The notes: a model not told the origin generated them from the sequence alone. DNA of 52,514 nt from Gammaproteobacteria bacterium (GCA_016199745.1 JACQFZ010000052.1:1-52514); one strand, 5' to 3'. Positions 34,938 through 43,951 are shown, counted from the first letter of the stretch. Program-made: numbers and translations.

Positions 34938-35745
34938 TCCACGATTCCAATAAATTTAGAAAGCACCGTTCGGGGTAATCCGAATGGCGTGCGAATGGCC
35001 GCCATACGTTCCCTCAACCGTGGCATGGATTGGCCGAGCATACGATGGAGAGTTTTTTATATACGACAGCGCGTAAATAGGTCGGTCGTTGATGGCGATA
35101 AGCCCCGTGGTGAAAGCGCCACGGCTTCGCAAGTTTGCAGCAGGGTGGAGAACCGCAACCGCCCCCACCCTAACCATTCCCGCCCAGTGCGCGCGAACAT
35201 CAGCGCGCCCGTTCGCCGGCGTGAGTGTCCACGGGACACTCACGAAAACCCCGCCTCACCCCCCGCTGCGCAGGGGAGGGGATGAAAAGCAAAAACGACT
35301 AGGCCGTTAGTTGTCTTCCACCCGCCGCCACCGATCCATTCCCTCCCCCGCAACAGCGGGGGAGGGTTAGGGTGGGGGGTGTGTGAAATGGGCTTTTGCG
35401 GTTGCTGTCGTTGCGCTTAATCCCCGTGTGGCGCATTCCGAGCATCGGCGCTTTTGGCCTCGAGCGCGCAGGACGCGCGCGTCTGGCTCAGCCCAGGGAG
35501 GGGCTGTGCCAGACATAGTTGGTTGCCAAAAGCGAGAAGCACAGGAAGGTTTTGCGCCACCCCGGGGGGTGCTTTCTTTTGGTTCCTTTTCGGGTGCTGT
35601 ACCGGGACGTACGAATGTCGCGAGCGCAGGATGCGCAGGAGCGACCACCAGCAAAGAAAAGTAACCCTGGGTTGCGGGGCGGAGCACCCCGCTGATTACA
35701 TTTTATTAACTCGACCAGCATCGCCCCAACGGGGCGATTCAACCA
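34938..35745. repeat. Repeat-rich intergenic region
   Basis: About 800 bp without a gene. Perfect inverted repeats: GTGAGTGTCC-ACG-GGACACTCAC (35221-35243), CCCTCCCCCGC-AACA-GCGGGGGAGGG (35341-35366) and GCGGGG...CCCCGC (35674-35692). CCCC/GGGG-rich 'CTCACCCC' units resemble dispersed intergenic repeats. The 35450-35720 part (TTTTGGTTCC..., AAAGAAAAGTAACC...) resembles intergenic repeat families I know from Xanthomonadales-type genomes. Frames in this area are by-products of these repeats. Confidence 0.6.
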
Positions 35746-35933
35746 TCAATCCAACTCCACCAACAAACCCTTAGCAACAATCGTCTTCCCCGGCTTCTTG
35801 AGGACTCAGCAATAGCCTTCTTGCGTAAATATTCTAGGCTGTTAACATCATTCAAAATATTGAATGACTTTTTAGACGATTTTTTAGCTAGCGCAGTAAG
35901 GCGAGAAGTTGAATAGAAGTGTTTGGTGATCAA
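35746..35933 (-). pseudogene. Frameshifted small gene remnant
   Basis: From ATG 35933 the frame gives a basic peptide (MITKHFYSTSRLTALAKKSS ... LEYLRKKAIAES). At about 35800 the reading becomes Arg/Trp-rich nonsense, but the neighbouring frame continues as LKKPGKTIVAKGLLVELD and stops at 35746. A single-base indel would join the two into one sensible small protein of about 62 residues. The family is unknown; an antitoxin-like protein is possible but unproven. Confidence 0.35.
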
Positions 35934-35980
35934 CGTGGAATTGAGATACTGTTAGCAGGGGAATGTTGACGGCACGCTTG

Positions 35981-36008
35981 TTGACCACAGCACTGGGTCC
36001 GAAATATT
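35981..36008 (+). promoter_or_regulatory. Candidate promoter of second small RNA
   Basis: TTGACC (35981-35986), a 16-bp spacer, and AATATT (36003-36008). Expected start near 36015, giving a transcript of about 130 nt that ends at the terminator. Confidence 0.4.
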
Positions 36009-36014
36009 TACCAA

Positions 36015-36147
36015 CTGAGAATTCGAGAACGTACTGAACAACAGCGCCGCAAGCGCGAAATCGATGCGATCTCCCTCAGAGACGAGCTCCTCCCTGTTCG
36101 TCTCTGATTATTAGCCCGTGCCACCCCTTAAGCACGGGCATTTTTTT
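36015..36147 (+). ncRNA. Second small RNA candidate with CU-rich anti-SD loop
   Basis: A non-coding stretch with a perfect 10-bp hairpin (36076-36107: TCAGAGACGA / TCGTCTCTGA) whose loop is GCTCCTCCCTGT. It is followed by the terminator hairpin GCCCGTGC/GCACGGGC (36114-36147; loop CACCCCTTAA; seven T). The hairpin loop repeats the CTCCTCCCTG of the RNA downstream of polA. A small hairpin may form upstream at GCGC...GCGC (36044-36056). No ORF with a ribosome site is inside. The 5' end is inferred from the promoter candidate. Confidence 0.6.
36114..36147 (+). terminator. Rho-independent terminator of second small RNA
   Basis: GCCCGTGC pairs with GCACGGGC around a 10-nt loop; seven T follow. 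The next gene is on the other strand, so this ends a plus-strand transcript of which nothing else is known, other than the RNA above. Confidence 0.9.
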
Positions 36148-36226
36148 GCTTACAGCAGCCGCTAGCAACACCTCGCTCTTTAAAAAAATCTAAGATGTTT
36201 GCGTGCGGTAGGTATAAAAAACAAAA

Positions 36227-37624
36227 CTACATCTCCAGCTTGAGACGCTTCAACTTGTAGTGCAGCGTATTCGGCTGCAGCCCGAGTAATCGTGCGGCTT
36301 GGGCTTGATTGCCAGCGCAAGAACGTAACGCCTCTTTGATCAAAAAGGCTTCATAGTGGGCGAGACGCTCGGCCAACGGATGCAGAGCAATTTCCTTCGC
36401 TGGCATGCCGGGCGCGTGAGCCGGTGGGACAGTTGCCGGCGACACCATACTGTCGCGCCGAGTGGTTGGGTTAGTTTGCAGCAGATTGTCTAAAAATAAC
36501 CCGGCAAGTTGTTGAACAACTCGTTCGATCCTGGCGAAGTCGGCCGGTGTATACATCCGCCGCGCAAAGGTTTCACCGAAGAGTAACCAGCTCGAAGCGG
36601 TTTGGCTGTGCGGAAATAACGGTACGATCGCGCCGAGGCGGCGTTGTTTCATCAAATCGTTAAGCGGGCCTCTAATCTCTCCAGCAACTACCATGTGCTG
36701 CACATCGGCCAGCTGCGCTGCCGGAAGATCAGCACCTATCCCATGGTCGGAGTAAACCCCGCCGTTCGCGCTAACTAACGCTACCGGGCACTGCAATACG
36801 TCTGCCAACTGCTTTAGCAATTGCGTTACCGATGACGATTTCGGCGAGTCTTCGATGAGTGCCGCCAAGGTGTGATAAAGCGTTTGCTTAGTGCGTTTGA
36901 TCTTAGAAAACGGAAAATAAACGCCTGGCTCGATAATGCGATGGTTATGGATGGCATAACCGACGCCAGCTAAGAATAGCGCTAGCGGAATCGGCATGGT
37001 CACCGTGGTGTTGAACCAGCGAATGTCGAAGTGCAGCAATGTCAGCGTTGTCGCCACCAGCAACACACACGGCACCGCGGTCAGCAGCCAAATCTGGCAG
37101 CGGCTGCGAAGCTTGCCGTTGCGGTCCAAGCGGATGCCGCGGATGGGTAGACAAAGCACCGTCAACAATGTCAGCGCGAAAAACATTTCCAGCAACGGAA
37201 AGAACGGACCGGGGATGCTCGTAATCGTGTAGCCACCGAGCCAGATGTAGCCGGCAATTAATTGCGGCGGGAACGCCAGCAGCGCCAACAATACCAGTGC
37301 AAACCCGTATGCCAGCGGGTAAGTGAGCATCAGCAACCAGCGCGGCGGATTTTCGAAGGCGACGCACACCGTGAGATGACACAGCACGGCGCAGAAGACG
37401 ATGACGACAGCGTGGTAAAAATCGCCCAGGGTAGGCAGATAACTATCGGTGAGTCGTAGAAAACCGAAAATTTCGAGCGCATTCAGCGCCATCGCCAGAA
37501 ATACGGCGACGACGAACAAGCGCGTGCGCGTATCGCGAATCGGCGAACGCCGGGAGTAAATCAACAACAGAACCTTGGCGATTAAAGCGAGAATCGCCGG
37601 CAGGCTGTATGCATAGATGAGCAC
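36227..37624 (-). CDS. Membrane-anchored GAF regulator with Fis-type HTH
   Basis: A 465-residue protein. About seven hydrophobic helices fill residues 1-230 (IYAYSLPAILALIAKVLLLI; GYIWLGGYTITSIPGPFFPL), resembling the 7TM sensor modules of some histidine kinases. A GAF-like domain follows (about 260-385), then a linker and a C-terminal Fis-type helix-turn-helix (LIKEALRSCAGNQAQAARLL, then GLQPNTLHYKLKRLKLEM). There is no kinase, ATPase or sigma-54 contact domain. This would be a transcription factor that binds DNA while embedded in the membrane, unless the C-terminal part is released by proteolysis. It is divergent from fadE. Confidence 0.7.
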   Translation of the reverse strand: MLIYAYSLPAILALIAKVLLLIYSRRSPIRDTRTRLFVVAVFLAMALNALEIFGFLRLTDSYLPTLGDFYHAVVIVFCAVLCHLTVCVAFENPPRWLLMLTYPLAYGFALVLLALLAFPPQLIAGYIWLGGYTITSIPGPFFPLLEMFFALTLLTVLCLPIRGIRLDRNGKLRSRCQIWLLTAVPCVLLVATTLTLLHFDIRWFNTTVTMPIPLALFLAGVGYAIHNHRIIEPGVYFPFSKIKRTKQTLYHTLAALIEDSPKSSSVTQLLKQLADVLQCPVALVSANGGVYSDHGIGADLPAAQLADVQHMVVAGEIRGPLNDLMKQRRLGAIVPLFPHSQTASSWLLFGETFARRMYTPADFARIERVVQQLAGLFLDNLLQTNPTTRRDSMVSPATVPPAHAPGMPAKEIALHPLAERLAHYEAFLIKEALRSCAGNQAQAARLLGLQPNTLHYKLKRLKLEM

Positions 37625-37760
37625 GAGCGCTTCACATTATTTAACGGTCTTATGTTTACCCCGAGAAGCGAGCGATCGTTCCGTGAAACCATTGGAGCCT
37701 TAGCCGTAGCGGGTATGTTATAAAAGGTAGGAAGGCGGCATAACAAAACTGCGCCCCACC

Positions 37761-37776
37761 TAGCAGCACGCTGCTA
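37761..37776. promoter_or_regulatory. Palindrome upstream of fadE
   Basis: TAGCAGC-AC-GCTGCTA is a perfect 7-bp inverted repeat 36 bp upstream of the fadE start codon. Its place fits an operator; the protein that binds it is unknown. Confidence 0.4.
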
Positions 37777-37811
37777 CCGTGGGTCGGCTCGGCCATACAC
37801 GGAGACCAAGC

Positions 37812-40238
37812 ATGGCAATGACAGTGGTGGGCGCGATTGTTTTCGTTGTGATGGTCTTAAGCATTGTCGCCTATCTGCGCTTACCGTTGTTGTTGGCTAC
37901 CGGCCTCCTCGCCGCCGCCCTCGCTGTTGCGCACCTCCTTTGTCCGCCGACGTTGCCGGCGATCGTGGTCAGCTGGGTCGTATTTTTGGCAATCGCCGCG
38001 ATTTTGCATTTCTGGCCGTTGCGCCGCTGGCTCATCAGCAATCATTTGCTCGCCGCCTTCCGCCGGCAAATGCCGCCGATGTCTTCGACCGAGCGCGAGG
38101 CTCTGGAAGCTGGGTCGATCTGGTGGGAGGCGGAGTTATTCGGCGGCCGCCCGGCATGGCGCCGGCTGTTTAGCCTGCCCAAGCCGACATTATCGGCCGA
38201 AGAGCAGGCGTTCCTCGACGGCCCGGTGGAGGAGCTGTGCCGCATGGTCGACGATTGGGAGGTCGTGCATGTGCGCCGCGATCTTCCGCCGCAGGTATGG
38301 GCTTACCTGAAGCAACAGCGCTTCTTCGGCATGATTATCCCGAAACAATACGGCGGCTTGGAGTTTTCGGCGCAGGCGCATTCCGAAGTGGTCATGAAGA
38401 TCGCCAGCCACAGCGTCACGGCCGCGGTGACGGTAATGGTGCCGAATTCGCTCGGCCCAGCCGAGTTGTTGCTGCACTACGGTACTGACGCGCAAAAGAA
38501 TCATTACCTGCCGCGTTTGGCGCGCGGTGAGGAAGTCCCCTGTTTTGCCTTGACCGGCCCCGAGGCCGGTAGCGATGCCAGTGCCATGCCCGATTACGGC
38601 GTTGTCTGCCGCGGTGATTTTCAGGGCAAGCGCGATGTGCTCGGTATCCGCGTTACCTGGGAAAAACGCTATATCACCCTCGGCCCGGTGGCGACCGTGC
38701 TTGGTCTCGCCTTCAAGCTCTACGACCCGGAACACCTGCTCGGTGCGCAAGTCGAGCGAGGCATCACGTTGGCATTGATCCCGACCGATACCCCGGGCGT
38801 GAACATCGGCAATCGCCATCTGCCGCTCAATATTCCATTCCAGAACGGGCCGAACAGCGGCAAGGATGTTTTCATCCCGTTCGACTGGTTAATCGGCGGG
38901 CCGGACTACATCGGCCAAGGTTGGCGCATGCTGGTCGAGCGTCTTGCCGTCGGCCGCGGTATCTCGCTGCCGGCGCTGAGCGCGGGTTCCAGTAAGCTCG
39001 CCTCGCGCGCGACCGGTGCTTATGCGCGGGTGCGCAAGCAATTCAAAGTGCCGATCGGCCGCTTCGAAGGGGTGGAAGAAGCGCTGACGCGGATCGCCGG
39101 CCAGACGTATCTGATGGATGCGACGCGTAATCTCACGCTGTGCGCGCTTGATAGCGGCGAGGAGCCGGCCGTTGTTTCGGCGATCGTTAAATATCAACTG
39201 ACGGAGCGCATGCGCCAGGTCATCAACGATGCCATGGATATTCAAGGCGGCTCCGGCATTTGCCTGGGACCGCGCAACTTCCTCGGGCGGGCGTATCAAG
39301 GTTTGCCGATCAGTATTACCGTCGAAGGTGCCAACATCCTGACGCGCTCGTTGATCATTTATGGCCAAGGCGCGGTGCGCTGCCATCCGTATTTGTTAAA
39401 AGAGATGCAGGCGGCCGCCGACACCGATACCCGCCGCGCGCGCCAGACGTTCGACAAAGCGCTATTTGGCCATGCCGGTTTTTTTGCCAGTAATTTTGTA
39501 CGTAGCCTAGTGCTCGGCATGAGCGGCGGTCGCCTAACGTGTGTATCGATCACCGGCCCCGGTCGGCGCCATGTTCAACGGTTAGCGCGTTACAGTGCGG
39601 CGTTCGCGTTCGTTTCCGATCTAGCATTGATGACGCTCGGCGGCGCCCTCAAACGTCGCGAAAAATTGTCCGGTCGCTTGGCCGATGCGCTGAGTCTGTT
39701 ATATATCGGCAGTGCCGTACTCAAACGTTTCGAAGACCAAGGACGTCCGCCGGCAGACGTGCCGCTGTTGCGCTGGGCTAGCGAGGATACGATTTATCGC
39801 CTGGAGCAGGCGTTGATTGGCGTGCTGCGTAATTTTCCGAATCGGTGGCTCGCCGCTATCGCCGGTGGGGTCATGTTCCCATTCGGCGCCCGCGCCCGTC
39901 CGCCGAGCGATAAGCTGGGCCAGCAAGCGGCGGCGATTTTGCTCGAGCCGTCGGCGGCGCGCGACCGCTTGACCGCCGGTATTTATGTGCCAACCGATCC
40001 GCAGTCCGGCGTCGGCCGCATAGAACATGCGCTCGCTAAGGTCATTGCCGCCGAATCCGTTGAGCGCAAACTCCAGCACATAAATGAGGCCCAATCGGTG
40101 TTTACGATGGACGCGTTGATCGATGCGGCACAGACTCAAGGATTGATCAGTATCGAGGAAGCCGAGCTCGCCCGCACGGCGCACGCCGCTCGACGTGCTG
40201 CCATCATGGTGGATGATTTTCCACCGGCGCAGATTTAG
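37812..40238 (+). CDS. fadE: Acyl-CoA dehydrogenase FadE
   Basis: An 808-residue FadE-type acyl-CoA dehydrogenase, the FAD enzyme of the first beta-oxidation step. It has the family's long build: two or three N-terminal membrane helices (residues 1-70), then the ACAD core with EEVPCFALTGPEAGSDA, IPKQYGGLEFSAQAHS, MDIQGGSGICLGPRNFLGRA and a C-terminal FadE extension. ATG 37812 has GGAGA upstream; a GTG at 37779 is less likely. It is followed by thiolase, multifunctional enzyme and fadL genes on the same strand, forming one beta-oxidation block. Confidence 0.96.
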   Translation: MAMTVVGAIVFVVMVLSIVAYLRLPLLLATGLLAAALAVAHLLCPPTLPAIVVSWVVFLAIAAILHFWPLRRWLISNHLLAAFRRQMPPMSSTEREALEAGSIWWEAELFGGRPAWRRLFSLPKPTLSAEEQAFLDGPVEELCRMVDDWEVVHVRRDLPPQVWAYLKQQRFFGMIIPKQYGGLEFSAQAHSEVVMKIASHSVTAAVTVMVPNSLGPAELLLHYGTDAQKNHYLPRLARGEEVPCFALTGPEAGSDASAMPDYGVVCRGDFQGKRDVLGIRVTWEKRYITLGPVATVLGLAFKLYDPEHLLGAQVERGITLALIPTDTPGVNIGNRHLPLNIPFQNGPNSGKDVFIPFDWLIGGPDYIGQGWRMLVERLAVGRGISLPALSAGSSKLASRATGAYARVRKQFKVPIGRFEGVEEALTRIAGQTYLMDATRNLTLCALDSGEEPAVVSAIVKYQLTERMRQVINDAMDIQGGSGICLGPRNFLGRAYQGLPISITVEGANILTRSLIIYGQGAVRCHPYLLKEMQAAADTDTRRARQTFDKALFGHAGFFASNFVRSLVLGMSGGRLTCVSITGPGRRHVQRLARYSAAFAFVSDLALMTLGGALKRREKLSGRLADALSLLYIGSAVLKRFEDQGRPPADVPLLRWASEDTIYRLEQALIGVLRNFPNRWLAAIAGGVMFPFGARARPPSDKLGQQAAAILLEPSAARDRLTAGIYVPTDPQSGVGRIEHALAKVIAAESVERKLQHINEAQSVFTMDALIDAAQTQGLISIEEAELARTAHAARRAAIMVDDFPPAQI

Positions 40239-40301
40239 CGTTAATTAGGTCCGGCACGAGCGTAGTGTATCGCTCATGCCTTTGTTAGATGAGGAGGTTC
40301 C

Positions 40302-41588
40302 ATGTCTCAGCCTCGTGTATTCGTCGTCGACGGCGTACGCACGCCGTTTCTGAAAGCGCGCACCGAGCCCGGCCCATTCGCGGCGTCCGATCTCGCGGTG
40401 GCCGCCGGGCGACCGCTGTTGGCGCGAATGCCGTTCGCGGCAACGGCTATCGATGAAGTCATCATCGGTTGTGTGATCGCGGCACCGGACGAAGCCAACA
40501 TCGCTCGTATCATCGGCCTGCGGCTCGGCTGTGGTAAGCAGACACCGGCGTTCACCGTGCAGCGCAATTGCGCATCGGGCCTACAAGCAGTGGCAAGCGC
40601 TGCCGAAAGTATTCGGCTCGGTCAGGCGCAGCTAGTGCTCGCCGGCGGCACCGAGGCCATGAGCCGTTCGCCGATCCAATGGAATCTGTCGATGGCCACT
40701 TGGCTCGGCGCCGTCATGGGCGCGAAGAATATTGGTGCACGGTTGCAAGCGATTGCACGCTTTCGGCCGGCCAATCTGCAGCCGGTTTATTCATTGCTGC
40801 TCGGCTTAACCGATCCGCTGTACAAACTGTCGATGGGCCAAACCGCCGAAGTGGTCGCGCATCGCTTCGGCATCTCGCGCGAAGCGCAGGACGCGTACGC
40901 GTTACAAAGTCATCGCCGGCTCGCCGGTGCGTTCGACAACGGCAGCATGCGCGAGGAAGTCGAGGTGCTTTACGATTCCAAAGGCCGTTTCTACCCCGAG
41001 GACACCGGTCTGCGGCGCGAGACCGATATGGCGCAACTCGCCAAGTTAAAGCCGGTGTTCGATCGTAAGTATGGTCAGGTGACGTCCGGCAACAGCTCGC
41101 AGGTCACCGACGGCGCCGCCATGCTCATGCTGGCGAGCGAGTCGGCGGTGCAACGCTATCAGTTACCGGTGCTCGGTGAATTGCTCGGCCATGCCTGGTC
41201 CGGCGTTGATCCACGGCAGATGGGCCTAGGTCCGGTGCACGCAGTTTCCAAGTTGCTGACACAACATCAACTGAAGATGCGCGATCTCGCGCAGTTGGAA
41301 TTGAACGAGGCATTCGCCGCGCAAGTGCTCGGCTGCCAAGCGGCGTGGGACAGTACCGAATACGCCAAGACCGAGCTCGGCCTCGATGCGCCGGTCGGTG
41401 CCATGGATCCGGAACGGCTCAATCCGGAAGGTGGCGCTATCGCCAGCGGCCATCCGGTCGGCGCTTCCGGTGCGCGCTTGGTGCTGCATCTGTTGAAATC
41501 GCTGAAACGCAAAGGCGGCGGCCTCGGTGTCGCCACGTTGTGCATCGGCGGCGGTCAGGGCGGGGCGATGTTGCTGTCGGTTCAGTAA
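40302..41588 (+). CDS. fadI: 3-ketoacyl-CoA thiolase (FadI-like)
   Basis: A 428-residue thiolase that splits 3-ketoacyl-CoA in the last beta-oxidation step. The catalytic Cys lies in VQRNCASGLQA (near residue 91), the basic His in ASGHPVGASG and the second Cys in LCIGGGQGGA. Length and sequence order fit FadI rather than FadA. The start has a strong GAGGAGG site at ATG 40302. The next gene, the hydratase/dehydrogenase, follows after 58 nt. Confidence 0.92.
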   Translation: MSQPRVFVVDGVRTPFLKARTEPGPFAASDLAVAAGRPLLARMPFAATAIDEVIIGCVIAAPDEANIARIIGLRLGCGKQTPAFTVQRNCASGLQAVASAAESIRLGQAQLVLAGGTEAMSRSPIQWNLSMATWLGAVMGAKNIGARLQAIARFRPANLQPVYSLLLGLTDPLYKLSMGQTAEVVAHRFGISREAQDAYALQSHRRLAGAFDNGSMREEVEVLYDSKGRFYPEDTGLRRETDMAQLAKLKPVFDRKYGQVTSGNSSQVTDGAAMLMLASESAVQRYQLPVLGELLGHAWSGVDPRQMGLGPVHAVSKLLTQHQLKMRDLAQLELNEAFAAQVLGCQAAWDSTEYAKTELGLDAPVGAMDPERLNPEGGAIASGHPVGASGARLVLHLLKSLKRKGGGLGVATLCIGGGQGGAMLLSVQ

Positions 41589-41646
41589 GCCGCTCTGGGT
41601 AGAGGAGTGCGGCGTATCAATAGTTAACGTATGTCGGAGAGGCAGA

Positions 41647-43764
41647 ATGGGCTCAGAGGAAATGACAACAACCGACAGCTCGACGATGACCTTGCGTCAC
41701 TGGCATATCGATGTCGGCCAAATCGATAGCGCCGGTCGCGTCGTCGGTGCACCGCCGGGCGAAGAGATCGCCTTCCTCGAGCTCGATGTTGCCGGCCAAT
41801 CGGCCAATGTCTTGTCGGGCGAGGTGTTGGACGAGCTCGAACGTCTGTTAAACGAGCTCGGTGCGCGGCGCCTGCGTGGCCTCGTCATTCGCTCCGGCAA
41901 GTCGTCGGGCTTTATCGCTGGCGCCGATGTGCGCGAATTCGGCCAAGTGGGCAACGCTCAGCAAGCGGCAGAGCTGGCGCGTCGGGGGCAGGTGGTATTC
42001 GAGCGCCTCGCCACCTTATCGTTTCCAACGCTGGCGTTGATCAACGGCTTTTGTCTCGGCGGTGGCCTGGAGCTGGCGCTTGCCTGCACCTACCGCGTCG
42101 CTCGCGACGATGCCTCGACCCGTTTGGGCGTGCCCGAGGTACGGCTCGGTATTCATCCCGGCTTCGCCGGCACGGTGCGTCTGCCGGCGTTGATTGGGCA
42201 TCTGTCGGCGCTCGATCTCACGCTGACCGGTCGCACGGTCGCCGCCAAAGCAGCGCGTAAGCTCGGTCTCGTCGACGAGCTCGTACCGGAGCGGCACGAG
42301 CTGACGGCGGCGCAAGTCCTGCTCAAACGCCGACCGGAACCGAAGCGTCCGCCGTGGTATCAGCGTTTGCCGGGCTGGAAGCCGCTGCGTCCGTTGGTGG
42401 TGAAGATGCTCGACCGCAACGTGCGCGCCAAAGCCGATCCCAATCACTATCCCGCGCCGTATCGCATTCTCGAGCTGTGGCGTGAGCAGGCGTCGCTGGA
42501 GCAAGAGGCGATATCGCTCGGCGAATTGCTCACCAGCCGTACCAGCCGCAACCTTGTGCACGTATTCCTGCTCGGCGAAGAGCTGAAGCGCCGCGGTCGT
42601 GCGCACGAGCACAACATTCGTTATGTCCACGTCGTCGGTGCCGGCGTCATGGGCGCCGACATCGCTATGTGGGCGGCGTCGAAGGGTTTTCACGTCAGCC
42701 TGCAAGATCAAAAACCGGAAATCCTCGCGCGCGCCATGGGCCGGGCGCATACGTTCTTCAAGCGCCAGCTCAAAGAATCGCGCGCGGTGCAGGAGGCGCT
42801 CGACCGGTTGATGCCCGATCTCGCCGGCAACGGCTTACGCCGCGCCGACCTCGTGATCGAGGCGATCGTCGAGAAGATCGAACCGAAGCGCGAGTTGTTC
42901 CGCCACATCGAAGAAGTCGCGCGGCCCGACGCCGTCCTCGCCACCAATACATCGAGTATTCCATTGGAAGTAATGGCGCAATCGCTGCGCCGGCCGGAGC
43001 GCTTGGTCGGCCTGCATTTTTTCAATCCCGTCGCGAAGATGCAGCTGGTCGAGATCGTCCGCGGCGAACGTAGCGACGAGCTTGCGTTAGGGCGCGCGCG
43101 CAGTTGGGCGGTAGCGCTCGATCGCTTACCGCTCGACGTGAAGAGCAGTCCCGGCTTCCTGGTCAATCGCATCTTGATGCCGTATCTGCTGGAGGCGGTG
43201 AAGTTGCTGGAGGAGGGGATTCCGGCGCCCGATATCGATCGTGCCGCGCTCGAATTCGGCATGCCCATGGGTCCGATCGAATTGGCCGATACCGTCGGCC
43301 TCGATATTTGCTTGTCGGTGGCGGAAATGTTGTCCGGCCCGCTCGGCATACCGGTGCCGGCGCGGCTGCGCGAAGTCGTCGCCGAAGCGCGCTTGGGCAA
43401 AAAGAGCGGCTACGGATTTTATCGTTACGACAAAAACGGTCGGCGCCGTAGCGCGCGTGCCGGCGACGGCAAGGCGATTTCGCGTGTGCCGATTACCGAG
43501 CGCTTGGTGTTGCGGTTGTTAAACGAAGCGGTCGCGTGCCTGCGCGAAGGCGTGGTGAGCGACGCCGACGCCGTCGATGCCGGTATGGTATACGGTACCG
43601 GCTTCGCGCCGTATCTCGGCGGGCCGATGCGCTATGCCGACAGCCTCGGCACTACCGGCATCGGTCATAGTCTTTATCGTTTGTCGCAGGAGTATGGCGA
43701 GCGCTTCACCCCCGACACCGGCTGGTCGCAACCGGAGTTGTTCACGCGTTCGGCGCCCGCCTGA
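41647..43764 (+). CDS. fadJ: Enoyl-CoA hydratase/3-hydroxyacyl-CoA dehydrogenase
   Basis: A 705-residue fusion that hydrates enoyl-CoA and oxidises the 3-hydroxyacyl-CoA. The N-terminal crotonase part (about 30-215) carries SGFIAGADVREF and NGFCLGGGLELALACTYRVA, with the catalytic Glu in GVPEVRLGI. The NAD domain begins VHVVGAGVMGADIAMWAA (about 320), with ATNTSSIP and GLHFFNPVAKMQLVEIVRG, then the C-terminal dehydrogenase domain. The ATG at 41647 is chosen for the GGAGAGG site; the frame upstream overlaps the thiolase gene. It follows the FadI-FadJ order. Confidence 0.93.
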   Translation: MGSEEMTTTDSSTMTLRHWHIDVGQIDSAGRVVGAPPGEEIAFLELDVAGQSANVLSGEVLDELERLLNELGARRLRGLVIRSGKSSGFIAGADVREFGQVGNAQQAAELARRGQVVFERLATLSFPTLALINGFCLGGGLELALACTYRVARDDASTRLGVPEVRLGIHPGFAGTVRLPALIGHLSALDLTLTGRTVAAKAARKLGLVDELVPERHELTAAQVLLKRRPEPKRPPWYQRLPGWKPLRPLVVKMLDRNVRAKADPNHYPAPYRILELWREQASLEQEAISLGELLTSRTSRNLVHVFLLGEELKRRGRAHEHNIRYVHVVGAGVMGADIAMWAASKGFHVSLQDQKPEILARAMGRAHTFFKRQLKESRAVQEALDRLMPDLAGNGLRRADLVIEAIVEKIEPKRELFRHIEEVARPDAVLATNTSSIPLEVMAQSLRRPERLVGLHFFNPVAKMQLVEIVRGERSDELALGRARSWAVALDRLPLDVKSSPGFLVNRILMPYLLEAVKLLEEGIPAPDIDRAALEFGMPMGPIELADTVGLDICLSVAEMLSGPLGIPVPARLREVVAEARLGKKSGYGFYRYDKNGRRRSARAGDGKAISRVPITERLVLRLLNEAVACLREGVVSDADAVDAGMVYGTGFAPYLGGPMRYADSLGTTGIGHSLYRLSQEYGERFTPDTGWSQPELFTRSAPA

Positions 43765-43824
43765 AGAATCTGCATGGCGGCTACCCATGACCTAGGTTGG
43801 TGTTTCTAAAAAGTTCGTCGCCTT

Positions 43825-43838
43825 GCAAATGCGTTTGC
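43825..43838. promoter_or_regulatory. Palindrome resembling a PsrA-type operator
   Basis: GCAAATGCGTTTGC has perfect GCAAA/TTTGC arms and is close to the C/GAAAC-N-GTTTG/C motif that the fatty-acid-responsive repressor PsrA recognises in pseudomonads. It lies 114 bp upstream of the fadL start. The reader of the site is not in the window. Confidence 0.4.
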
Positions 43839-43951
43839 CCGATATCGGCAGATGCTTAAGAATACGTGTCGTGTGTCCGGTTTCGGCGCAAAACGACGAC
43901 AACAACAGGGAGGTTGCAACTGCAGCCGATTCCCACCGTGAGGAGATCAAC

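Noticed and set aside
34956-35243. 95-codon minus-strand frame
   Set aside because: Built partly of the GTGAGTGTCC repeat and of composition typical of non-coding repeats; no ribosome site.
35367-35742. Several overlapping frames on both strands
   Set aside because: All derive from the repeat-rich intergenic block; none has a ribosome site or plausible protein.
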